Notes under the pieces: generated by a model
Told to the model about the DNA's origin: nothing
Database searches by the model: none
Seen by the model: the letters and a program-made list of their open reading frames with translations, nothing else
Assembly (NCBI GenBank): GCA_946807835.1
Contig: OX327695.1
Location: 21,496,501 to 21,560,500 of the forward strand
Length of the DNA: 64,000 bases
Direction of reading: 5' to 3'
From: Ailanthus altissimus
Taxonomy: Eukaryota > Streptophyta > Magnoliopsida > Sapindales > Simaroubaceae
Made by a program: the position numbers and the translations under genes
Part shown: in pieces, positions 1 to 10,186 of the stretch
How the letters are laid out: each line of letters opens with the position of its first letter
Position numbering within the stretch: the stretch's first letter is position 1

Positions 1-1070
1 TAGTTGGCATGCCAATAGGTATTATAGTAATACTGCACAGTTTGCTTGTCTAATGACACTGCTCTGTGTATCTGATATGTTATTTGTTCTGATTTGTTTT
101 GGATCCGATGGGTAGTTACCGAGTGACAAATGCCGAATCACTATCTGATATCTGTTAGCCCATTAGCCAATTCATGGTATCATGTCAGTGTTTATTTTGG
201 GCGCCTACAAGGATTAATTGTAATTTATTAAAATATTTAATAAATAGATTAATTACATTATAAATATGATATGTGTATATATATTTTTGATTAATTGAAA
301 TGAGAAATTGAATAATATTTTAGTTTAAAGAATTGATTAGTTGATAAATTTTGATTTATTATGATATATGGCGAAATTTGTTATTATTAAAAAATTCATT
401 ATTTATATATATGGTTTATCTGCAAAAAGGTAATAAAATATTATTATATTATTTCAACTTTTGTGTACACCCACTAAGCCGTTGTGTTTAGCGCGTTGAA
501 TTTACCATGCGCTGGTAGTAAAGTTGTAGTCCCTAAAGACTGAAGAGTGAATCTTTCTGTAGTAACTCAGAGTTGCTCACATCCTCTATATACATATATT
601 TATATTTGGTAGATATTGTATTTGTCTATAAACTGTTGTATATTATATTAAGGACGTTAATTGTATGTAGGTGTATATATGAATTTCCTCATAATTGTTT
701 TCTTTAAAACTATGATGATATATGATATTTGTTTTGATAATATGTTGGATTTGAATTAATTTGGTGAAGGTTTGATGTATTTAAATTGCAATATGAGTTG
801 TGGATATTTGTTGGAAAATGAGAAGTTGGTTGAGAATTGAAAATAAGATTGGGAGTGTTTTCTTTTGTCACAGGTAGGGTAAAGTTCAACTTTTAGGGGA
901 GACTCTGCTAGTTTTTTTCGGTAAATGTTTATTTCATAAAAAAAATTAAAAGAAAATTTATGTGCATTTTTGGTAAGTTTGAATAATTGCTTATTATTAT
1001 TTGTGTTCGATGCTATGTAGCATTCCCTGATCTCGTGTCTCAATGAGAGGCGGGTGATGAGAGTGTTACA
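1..1070 (+). repeat. 5' LTR (right part only) of the Tekay-like element
   Basis: This stretch matches 11638-12710 of the 3' LTR closely and ends in GTGTTACA at 1070, just before the primer-binding site. About 1.45 kb of the LTR must lie left of the window. The two LTRs differ by many substitutions and small indels, so the insertion is old. Confidence 0.88.
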
Positions 1071-1077
1071 TTTTTAG

Positions 1078-1089
1078 TGGTATCAGAGC
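1078..1089 (+). other. Primer-binding site, initiator tRNA-Met type
   Basis: The sequence TGGTATCAGAGC begins a few bases after the LTR end. This is the standard plant retrotransposon primer site complementary to the 3' end of initiator tRNA-Met. It fixes the inner edge of the 5' LTR. Confidence 0.9.
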
Positions 1090-1248
1090 CCAAGTTTAGG
1101 CGTTCCTAAACCTAGATGTGTGTAGCATTTTACGTGTGCATGCACTGAACAATATATAAATATGTATATATATATATATATATATATGTTCGTAAAAGGA
1201 TGTGACTCTAGCCTGTAGATTTCTCTTCTGTCTTATATAGGATAACAA

Positions 1249-2371
1249 ATGGAACCCTTTGACATCCGAAGAGCTGAGGGTGCTGATAAGAGTGTTAGTA
1301 ACAGCCCAGTCAGTGTAGCTAAAGAAGTTTCACATAGGTTCTCAAGCCCAAGGATGCCTGCACAGGCTGAGCAGGGCCAGCCAGGGTTTATGCAGCAAAT
1401 GACCGAGTTCTTTTAGCATATGGCTTGAGCTGCACCTCAGAAATCAGCAATAGAAAGGTTGGAAAAATATCGACCCACTGATTTTCATGGAAGGCATGAC
1501 GAGGATGCATCCACTGCTGAGTATTGGTTTGAACGCACAGAGAGAATTTTACAGCAACTTCATTGCACACCAAAGGAAATCTTAGAGTGTCAGTTTCTCT
1601 TTTACAAGAAGATGCCTACTAGAGGTGGACCTCAGTATCACAAATGGTACGGCCTGAGGAGCAGACCTGGGATTTCTTTCAGAAATAATTTTGAAGGAAT
1701 TACATTTGCCGTATTTATATTGATAATATGAAGAGGGAATTTATTAATCTGAAGTAACGACAGATAACTGTTACTGAATATGAGTGAGAATTTATAAAGT
1801 TGAGTAAGTATGCTCCAGAGATTGTGGCTTCGGAGGCAGACAGATGTAGGCAATTTTAAGATGGCCTGAATGATTACATACGCCTTCAGATTATAGCACT
1901 TCAGATCAAAGAATTTTATAGACTAGTTTCTGCAGCGCTTAATGTAGAAAGGGTGAAGAAAAAAGAACAGACCAGAAAAGATAAAAGTCAGCTAAAAAAG
2001 GTCCAGGACAATCTAGTGTGTCTCAGCAATCGAGAAAGAAATTTAAGGGACCTCAGACTAGTGGCCAACTGTACGTGTTGAGGTAGGGATAGGGATCCTC
2101 TATTAAGTCAGGGTACTCGACAGTTTCTGTGGCCAGTAACCCAAGGAGCACAGCGACAGGACCAGCCTCCATATGTGAGCACTGTGGTAGAAAGCATTTA
2201 AGGGAATGCTGGAAGTTGACAAAAGCGTGCTTTAAATGTAGATTACATGATCATTTTTTGAAAGATTGCCCGAGAAACAAGGGTAATTGTATTCCACCGA
2301 ATGAAAGATCAGCTACCACGGGTCAGAAAGGCAGGAGGCCCAGCCAGGTAAATGTAACAGAAAGCAATTAG
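1249..2371 (+). pseudogene. gag (capsid and zinc knuckle) of the Tekay-like element
   Basis: The frame opens with an ATG at 1249 (MEPFDIRR) and soon meets stops at the FF*HMA* segment. The capsid part resumes at about 1459 with ERLEKYRPTDFHGRHDEDA and WFERTERILQQL, typical of the Retrotrans_gag domain. After frameshifts, a zinc-knuckle part appears at 2129-2371 with CEHCGRKH..ECW and CFKCRLHDHFLKDC, the second being CX2CX4HX4C. Gag would form the virus-like particle and bind element RNA. Multiple stops and frame changes make this non-functional. The order fits the flanking primer site and protease. Confidence 0.85.
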
Positions 2372-2398
2372 AAATAAGTACGTGCACCAGTGGAAAGA

Positions 2399-2870
2399 TA
2401 AGATACTCGGACCCTCGTACGTACTTATGCCATTAAGGCTCAAGAAGAGCAGGAAGCACCTGATGTTATCGTGGGTACAGTTTCTATCTTTGACACCTCA
2501 GCTTATGCATTAATAGATCCAGGGTTCACTCATTCATATATTTGTATTGCCATCCCTAGGAAGAGAAACATACAGGCTGGCATGATTGAGCATGAGGTGT
2601 TAGTTAGTAATCTCTTAGGTCACAATGTGATCATGAATGGGGTATATCGAGGATGTCCAATCCAGATACAGGGGTATGAATTTTCAGGAGATTTAATGGA
2701 ATTGCCTTTACAGGACTTTGATGTGATTTTAAGTATGGATTAGTTGTTATAGCATCGAGTTGTAATTGATTGTCATCTAAAAAGAATTACTCTTCAAACT
2801 ATAGATGGAAATGAGATAACTATGGTAGGAAAAAGGTTAGACTATCTCTCCAATGTCATCTAAGCTACTA
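2399..2870 (+). pseudogene. aspartic protease domain relic
   Basis: The readable frame at 2471-2743 begins VGTVSIFDTSAYALIDPGFTHSYI. It corresponds to the retropepsin active site, where Asp-x-Gly is followed by Ser or Thr; here that position is Phe, an active-site lesion. It continues with typical downstream text (GHNVIMNGVYRGCPIQIQG, LPLQDFDVILSMD) and then stops where the family normally continues WL..H. The protease would have cleaved Gag-Pol. It lies between the gag zinc knuckle and RT as expected. Confidence 0.8.
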
Positions 2871-2989
2871 CTACTAGAAGATTAATCAGGAAAGGGTGTG
2901 AAGCTTATCTGGCACACATACTTGATTCGAAGAGAGATGGATATTTAGTCTTTAGGATATACCCATTGTGTGTCACTTTCCAAATGTAT

Positions 2990-4430
2990 TTTTGGATGAT
3001 TTACCTGGCTTGCCACCAGAAAAGAAGATAGAATTTGTTATAGATGTTATGACGAGTACTACCCCATTATCTATTTCTCCTTATAGAATGACACCTGTAG
3101 AGCTATAGGAATTGAAGATACAATTGTAAGATTTACTAGCAAAGGGATTTATACGACTCAGTGTATCTCTGTGAGGCACACCGATGTTGTTTGTAAAAAA
3201 GAAGGATGAGCCAACTAGATTGTGTGTAGATTACAAACAGTTGAACAAGGTTACAGTCAATAATTAATATCCTTTGCCTAGAATTAATGATTTATTTGAC
3301 CAGTTGAGAAGAACTAATGTCTTCTCCAAGATAGATTTGAGATCGGGGTATCATTAGTTAAGAGTGAAAGAGTATGACATTCTAAAAATAGCCTTTCGAA
3401 CTCAATACAGACATTATGAGTTTGTTGTAATGCCTTTTAGGCTGACGAATGTATCTGTAGCCTTTATGAATTTGATGAACCGTATTTTTCGTCTGTACCT
3501 TGATCAGTTCATAGTGGTGTTTATTGATGATATTCTAATTTACTCTAAGACCCCAAAAGAGCATAATAGCCATCTCCAAACTGTATTGCAGACTTTGAGA
3601 GAGTAACAACTATATGTTAAGTTGAGTAAGTGTGAATTTTGGCTGAACGAAATTTGTTTTCTAGGGTATGTTATGTCTGCTGAAGGCATTAGAATTAATC
3701 CTAATAAGATATAAGCAATCTTGGAGTGGAAGCCACCAAGGAACGTTACGAAAGTCAGGAGATTTCTTGGCTTAGCTGGTTATTACAAACGACTTGTGAA
3801 ATGGTTCTTCTCAATAACAGCTCTATTGACTAAGGTACTCCAGAAGAATGCTAAGTTTGAATGGATGAGGAGTGCCAAGTAAGTTTTGAGCAGCTTAAGG
3901 CATTGTTGATTGAAGCTCCAATTCTGACTCAGCCAGTGTCTGGAAAGGATTTTATAATCTACAGTGATGTCTCACATAATGGCATTAGCTGTGCATTGAT
4001 GCAAGAAAGAAAAATGGTTGCTTATGCTTCTAGACAGCACAAAACTCATGAGAAGAATTATCCGACACATGATCTGGAACTAGCAGCCATAGTATTTGCT
4101 TTTAAAATATGAAGGCATTACTTGTATGGGAAAAGATGTTACATTTATACTAATCATAAGAGCCTTAAGTATTTACCCACTCAGAAAGAGATTAATTTTA
4201 GACAGAGAATGTGGATGGAGTTGCTTAAAGATTATGATTGTGTCATTTACTATCATTTAAGAAAAGCGAATGTAGTAGCTGATGCTTTGAGTAGGAAATC
4301 CTTGGTTGCATTAAGGGCTTTGAATGCTTTTCTGAAGATGGCAGCTGATGGTGCAATAATAGCAGAATTGAAAGTCCAGCCTAGTTTGATCCAGCAGATA
4401 CGAGAAAAGCAGAAACAAGATGAAAAGTAA
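2990..4430 (+). pseudogene. reverse transcriptase and RNase H relic
   Basis: RT motifs are legible across several frames: [12 protein letters not shown] near 3220, FSKIDLRSGYH near 3330, a finger/palm block at 3364-3606 with the catalytic [11 protein letters not shown] (FxDD version of YxDD), and [15 protein letters not shown] near 3670. RNase H follows at 3861-4430, with [47 protein letters not shown] and the terminal [12 protein letters not shown]. Stops (for example after SGYH, and at the end of TLRE) and frameshifts disable it. It is the central part of the Tekay-like pol. Confidence 0.9.
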
Positions 4431-4689
4431 TGATCATCCGTAGGCAAGTCTAAAAGGGGAAGGAAGCCGATTTTGTAATAAAAAATGATGATTGTTTAGA
4501 CTTTAGAGAAAGACTATGTGTACCTCAAGATGATGATTTGAAGAAGACTATTTTAAAGAAAGCACATAGTAGTTCTTATGCTATGCACTCAGGTAGCACG
4601 AAGATGTACCAAGATGTGAAGACTTCATTACTGGTGGCTTGGTATAAATAGGGATGTAGTAGATTATGTAACTAAGTGTATGACGTGTC
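4431..4689 (+). pseudogene. integrase N-terminal zinc finger (HHCC), first half of the split integrase
   Basis: After RNase H, the text KAHSSSYAMHSGSTKMYQD and then DYVTKCMTC gives the HHCC zinc finger of a Ty3/gypsy integrase. The frame is cut immediately after the last cysteines by the solo LTR that begins at 4690. The bases GTGTC at 4685-4689 are the left target-site duplication. The protein text resumes at 9018 with CQQVKAEHQ, so the two halves join exactly when the insert and one GTGTC are ignored. Confidence 0.88.
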
Positions 4690-5797
4690 TGTTGTCGAGG
4701 GTCTAATACATATAGGTGTATACATGTGCTATTGTGTCAGTTGCCTAAAATACGTATCTTATACATATTCTATGCGGCGAAAGTGTGTAAATTATAATAA
4801 ACACAATAAATGAATATATTAATTACATTAATATATTAATAAAGGTTGAGAACTCACCTCAACGTGTAATGTTATACACGTATATTCCTACAGTCCACAT
4901 AGAGACAAACTCGTGTACAGTTCTAGTCACCAACACGATAGGCTTGGTGAGCTAGAACAGCAGCTCGATATCTACCACGAGATTAACTCTTAAACCCCAA
5001 AATGACCGGGTATATGTTTATATTATTTTCTCCAAAAGGATAAGAAATTGAGAGTTTGAAATAATCTATCATTACTTGAATTGGATCCATAGAAAAAAAT
5101 GAAACAATTTCATTTTTCTATATTTTTCTTCTTTTTCTTCATCTTCTCTTTCTTTTCTTTCTTCATTTCTTCTCCACCTCTCGGCCAACACACCCACACC
5201 CACCATTCCACTTCTCTCTCTCTTTCTCTTTATATATATATATATATAATATAATAGGTGCCAACTATTTGGCACCCAAATATAATAATAATATTATATA
5301 ATATAATAATAAAAGAGAATGATTATTTAACAATTAAATAATTATAGTATGAAATAACCATTTTGCCCCTCATAAATAGTTACCAAGTCTACCCCTTAGT
5401 GGATCCCACCAAATTTCACACTTAGGTAAACTCAACCAAGGGTTCACAATGCACTACGTGTTATAATACAATTAGTAAATAATAATTATTAATTAATTGT
5501 TGTATTTAACACTTAAATATAGACACGCATGTATTTCCGTGGTAGTGCTGAATATTGCTGAATTAAACACTTTAATTAGGTACGCTACCCCAATGCACAA
5601 CGAGTACACTCCATATCGCAGGACTCCCTAGGTCCTATGCCTGATTCGTCACATAGAACTATTCTATGATTCCGTGAGCAATGCCTCATGCATACGTAAC
5701 GGATATACAAATCAGCGCGTTGAACCATACAAGTTGAGGTTACAACGCATATGTATAGTCCTTCCGTTATAATATCCTAGATGTACGGGGATATAGA

Positions 5798-7854
5798 TAT
5801 TAGGGTTAGTGCCTACGTGCCATCCTTGAATGTACATATACTTGTGTATTAATACAGTGTACATTCCCATTAAATCGATAATACCTATTTATATGGTATT
5901 ACGCATATAATGTTATAAACATTGTAGATCTGAAAGAGTTTAGATCAGATCTAAAGGAATTTAGATAAGGGCTCATAGTTAGTCATGCTAAGACATATAA
6001 TTGCTAAATATTAGCACAGCTAAGTGTTAGCTGGTTATAATACTCAACATATTCAAGAGTTAGAGCATTGTCTATAATGTGACATAAACTTAGAAAAATA
6101 TTAGTAATTGCATAGTTGCAAGAGTTGCAATCGGGTGCCAGAAAATGCTAGTTGCACAAGTATGTTCTCAAATAATTGTCCATGATCTATTTCTGCCGAT
6201 GCGGGTTTGTCGGTAGATACATTTCTATATAGATCAGCATATGTCGTACCTATGCGACTGTGAGTTTGGAGCTCATATTGACATATGGGTATCTAGTTAA
6301 GACTAGATATGAGACAGACTCAAAAGGGCCTCTGATAAACACTTTACTGTAAGCTGTCAACGGAGGGTTCTCTCGAGTTGAGTAATATACATGGTTATTT
6401 GACCTGAGTGTCACGGTAGGCTTGTAAGTGATTCATCATACTTTGGTTCCATGCATGTCATGGACCTTTCATAGTGTGACCGCTGGGTATGTTCTGATGC
6501 TTATAGAGTCCAGTGTGTATAGATATGGGATCTGTCAGCTTCCATATGGAGTTAGATATCCAGATACTTCGAGACTGTATCTCAGAACGTCTTGTGGCCA
6601 CAAGCAATCATCTCGGGAAAGAGTTCCGCTAAAGTGGAATAATATGGCAAAGGAGTTTGCACATATTGTTCAGTGAGATATAAGTCTGAAGATAAGACAT
6701 TGATGAACACTGAAAATTTGACAGTGATAATCTATATCCCCGCACATCCAAGATATCATGACAAAAGGATTATATGTATGCGTTATAACCTCAACTTGCA
6801 TGGTTCAACGCGCTAATTTGTATATCTATGACGTATGTGTGGGGCATTACTCACGGACTTATGGAATAGTTCCATTTGACGAATCGGGCGTAGGACCTAA
6901 GAAGTCCCACGATATAAAGTGTACACATTGTGCACTAGTGCAGCGTGCCAGATTAAATTGTTTAATCGAGTAATATTTAGCACTACTACAGGAATGCGTG
7001 CGTGTCTGTATTTAAGTGTTAAATACAACAATTAATTAATTAATTAATTATTATTTACTAATTGTATAATGACACATAGCGTATTGTGGACCCTCGGTTA
7101 AGTTTACCCAAATGTGAAATTTAGTGGGACCCACTAGGGGGTAGACTTGGTAACTATTCATGAGGGGCAAAATAGTCATTTCACATTATAATTATTTAAT
7201 TATTAAATAATAATTCTCTTTCTTATTATATTATATTATATATATTATTATTATATTTTGGTGCCAGATAGTTGGCACTCATTATATTATTATATTATTA
7301 TTTATATTATATAATATATTATTATTATATATATATATAAAGAAAGAGAGAGAGGGAGAAGGTATGTGCAATTGAGGCCAATTTGTCTGAGAGAATGGAA
7401 AAAAGAAATGGAGATAAAGAAGAAGAAGAAGGAAAAAAAATATGAAAAAATAAATTTGTTTCATTTTTCTCTATGCGTCCAATTGAAGTAATGGTAGATT
7501 TCTTTAAATTCTCTTTTTTTTTTTATCCTTTTGGAGAAAATGATGAAAAACACACACCGGCTAGTTTGGGGATTAAGAGTTAATCCTGTACTGGATATTA
7601 GGATGCTGTTCTAGCTCACCAAGCCCACCGTATTGGTGACTAGAACTGCACACGAGTTGGTCTGCAAGCAGACTCTGAGAAAATACGTGTATAATGTTAC
7701 ACTTTGAGGTGAGTTTTCTACCCTATTAATATATTAATGTGATTATAATATTTTATTTATTATGTTTATTACTGTTTTTACGCTTCCACCGTATTTAGGC
7801 AATAGACACACTTACACATGCATATACTCACGTGTATTAAGATCTCCATTAACA
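5798..7854 (-). mobile_element. Solo LTR (inner copy, family A) nested in opposite orientation inside the same family
   Basis: From 5798 the sequence is the reverse complement of the family-A LTR end (TATTAGGGTTAGTGCC matches TGTTAGGGTCGGTGCT). It runs through the whole LTR to its start at about 7854 (TCTCCATTAACA). The 5 bp ATAGA occurs just before (5793-5797) and just after (7855-7859). Without the insert, the outer LTR reads GGGGATATAGATTATCAC, which is exactly the text at the same point in the third copy near 26330. Length is about 2057 bp. Orientation is minus relative to the outer LTR. Confidence 0.9.
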
Positions 7855-8152
7855 ATAGATTATCACTATTAAATCCCCTAATGCTCATCTATGTCTTATC
7901 TCCAGATTTGTATCTCACTGAACAATATGTGCAAACTCTTTTGCTATATTACTGTTTTTACGCTTCCGCCGCGTTAGAATTCGTATATGATACGTATTTA
8001 GGCAATAGACACACTTGCACATACATATACTCACGTGTATTAAGATCTCCATCAACAATAGATTATCACTATTAAATCCCCTAATGCTCATCCATGTTTT
8101 ATCTCCAGACTTGTATCTCACTGAACATTATGTGCAAACTCTTTTGCTATAT
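7771..8152. repeat. Tandem duplication of about 180-200 bp across the nested-LTR junction
   Basis: The block beginning ACTGTTTTTACGCTTCC at 7771 recurs at 7951 in the same orientation. Each copy contains the last about 85 bp of the inner (reversed) LTR, one ATAGA duplication and about 90 bp of the outer LTR. The second copy keeps about 23 bp (from GCGTTAGAATTC) that the first lacks, and that extra text is present in the related LTR. The first copy is therefore the deleted one. Confidence 0.85.
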
Positions 8153-9017
8153 TGTTCCACTCTGTTGGAACTCTTTCCCGAGATGATTGCTTATGGCCAC
8201 AAGACTTTCTGAGATACAATCTCGAAGCATCTGAATATCTAACTCTATATGGGAGCTGACGGATCCTATATCTGTACACGCCAGACTTCATAAGCATTGG
8301 ACCATACCAAACAGCACCTAACGGTCACACCATGAAAGGTCTGTGACATGCGTGGAACCAAAGTATGGTGGATCACTTATAAGCCCACCGTGGCACTCAG
8401 GTCAAAGGACCACGTATACTACTCAACTTAAGAAGACCCTCTATTGACGGCTTACATTAGGGTGTCTATTAGGGGCCCTCATGAGTCTGTCCTATATACA
8501 GTCCTAACTGGATACCCATATGTCAATACGAGCTCCAAGCTCACAGATAGCTAAGAACGACCATTTATACCCTATAGGTACGATATATGCTGATATATAG
8601 AGAAAAGTATCCACCGACAGACCCGTATCGATAAAAATAGACCATGGACAATTATTCGTGAATATACTTATGCAACTAGCATTTTCTGGCACTCGATTGC
8701 AACTCTTTTAACTATGCAGTTACTAGTATATTCCCAGGTCTATGTCTCATTACAGAAAAAGTTCTAACTCTTGGATCTGTTGAGTATTATAACCAGTTAA
8801 CACTTAACTGTGCTAACATTTAGCATTTATATTTCTCAGCGTGGCTTACTTTGAGCCCTTATCTAAACTCCTTTAGATCTGATTTGAACTCCTTCACATC
8901 GTACAATATTTGTAATGTTATATATATAGTACCATATAAATGGGTATTAGCAATTTAATGGGAATGTTCACTTGTATATGTACATTCAGGGATGGCACGT
9001 AAGCACCGACCCTAACA

Positions 9018-10150
9018 GTGTCAACAAGTGAAAGCTGAACATCAGGTTCCATCAAGTTTATTACAGCCCATCTTGGTACCAAAATAAAAGTGGGACCATA
9101 TTACTATAGATTTTGTTAGTGGTCTACCTCTCACTCGGAGTAGACATGATGCCATTTGGGTGATTGTAGATAGGTTGACTAAGTCAGCGTATTTTCTATC
9201 AGTCAGGACTGACTACTCATTGGATAAACTGGCAGAATTGTATGTTAAGGAGATAGTCAGGTTACATGGTGTGCCTACATCTATTATATCAGATAAAGAT
9301 TCGAGGTTTACATCTAAATTTTGGAAGAAATTACAAAAAGCCTTGGGTACTCGATTGAATTTCAGTACGTCCTTCCATCTACAGACAGATGGACAATCAG
9401 ATAAGGTAATTCAGATGTTAGAAGATATGCTTAGAAGCTGTGTTATTGACTTTGAAGGAAGTTGGGTTGACCATCTTCCATTAATAGAATTTGTTAATAA
9501 TAACAGCTATCAGTCAAGCATCGGTGGGCACCTTATAAAGCACTGTATGGAAGGAGATGTAGGACACCTCTATGCTGGATAGAACTTAGCGAGAATAAGC
9601 TGGTAGGTCCAGATTTGATAAGACAAACTGAAGAGAAGGTGAAGATGATCAAGAAAAGACTAGAGGTCACAACGTCACGACAGAAAGCTTATGCAGACCT
9701 GAAAAGGAAAGATATTGAGTATGATGTTGGGGATAAGGTCTTTCTGAAGGTATCTCCATGGAAGAAAGTATTGAGATTCGAAAAAAAAAGGTAAGTTAAG
9801 TCCTAGGTTTATCGATCCGTATGAGATTATTGAGCGTGTAAGTTCGATAGCCTACAGACTAGCATTACCACATGGATTAGAGAAGATACATAATGTGTTT
9901 CATGTATTTATACTGAAGAGATATCAATCAGATCCTTCTCACGTTATCGCAGCTAAGAGCATTGGTGTGCAACCTGATTTAACATATGAAGAGGAATCGG
10001 TGAAGATATTGGATCGAGAAATCAAGGAGTTGCGGAATAAAAAGGTTCCATTGGTTAAGGTATTGTGGAGAAATCATAAGATTGAATAGGCCACCTGGGA
10101 AAGCGAGGAAATAGTACGACATCAATACCATCACTTGTTTGGATCAGGTA
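9018..10150 (+). pseudogene. integrase core and C-terminal chromodomain-like tail, second half
   Basis: The text resumes with CQQVKAEHQVPSSLLQPI after the solo LTR. The catalytic core shows [11 protein letters not shown] (first Asp), a frame at 9160-9582 with [27 protein letters not shown] (second Asp) and [10 protein letters not shown]. The usual catalytic Glu after GQS(E/D) is replaced by Asp. After a frameshift the C-terminal frame at 9895-10089 reads HVFILKRYQSDPSHVI, DLTYEEESVKILDREIKELRN and VKVLWRNHKIE-stop-ATWESEE. That last part is the Tekay-type chromodomain-like tail that ends pol. Integrase would have inserted element cDNA; several stops and frame changes prevent this. Confidence 0.88.
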
Positions 10151-10167
10151 AATTTCGAGGATGAAAT

Positions 10168-10186
10168 TTCTTAAGAAGTGAAGAAT
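10168..10186 (+). other. Polypurine tract before the 3' LTR
   Basis: The purine-rich run TTCTTAAGAAGTGAAGAAT lies directly before the TG that opens the 3' LTR at 10187. It stands where plus-strand DNA synthesis is primed in this family, after the conserved GAGGATGAAATTTC stretch. The tract has lost some of the G-run normally seen. Confidence 0.7.

Larger units (their letters stand above)
4690..9017 (+). mobile_element. Solo LTR (outer copy, family A) in the gypsy integrase, itself carrying a nested LTR
   Basis: It starts TGTTGTCGAGGGTCTAATAC and ends GACCCTAACA (TG...CA), flanked by GTGTC at 4685-4689 and again at 9018-9022, a 5 bp duplication. The sequence outside the nested LTR (4690-5797 and 7860-9017) aligns along its length with the solo LTR at 25239-27307: same start, same A/T-rich middle, same GGCACGTAAGCA..GACCC end. 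After removing the nested LTR and a 180 bp tandem duplication it is about 2.09 kb. No primer site, gag or pol is present, hence a solo LTR left by LTR-LTR recombination. Confidence 0.9.

Noticed and set aside
1160..1190. TA microsatellites (also 5230, 29580, 32855) and a GA run at 14510
   Set aside because: Ordinary low-complexity sequence in an AT-rich plant genome.
6428..6973. Frames in the nested LTRs (6428-6676, 6758-6973, 7818-8212, 8504-8692, 26480-26980)
   Set aside because: LTR sequence, present in inverted form in the nested copies; no protein family match.
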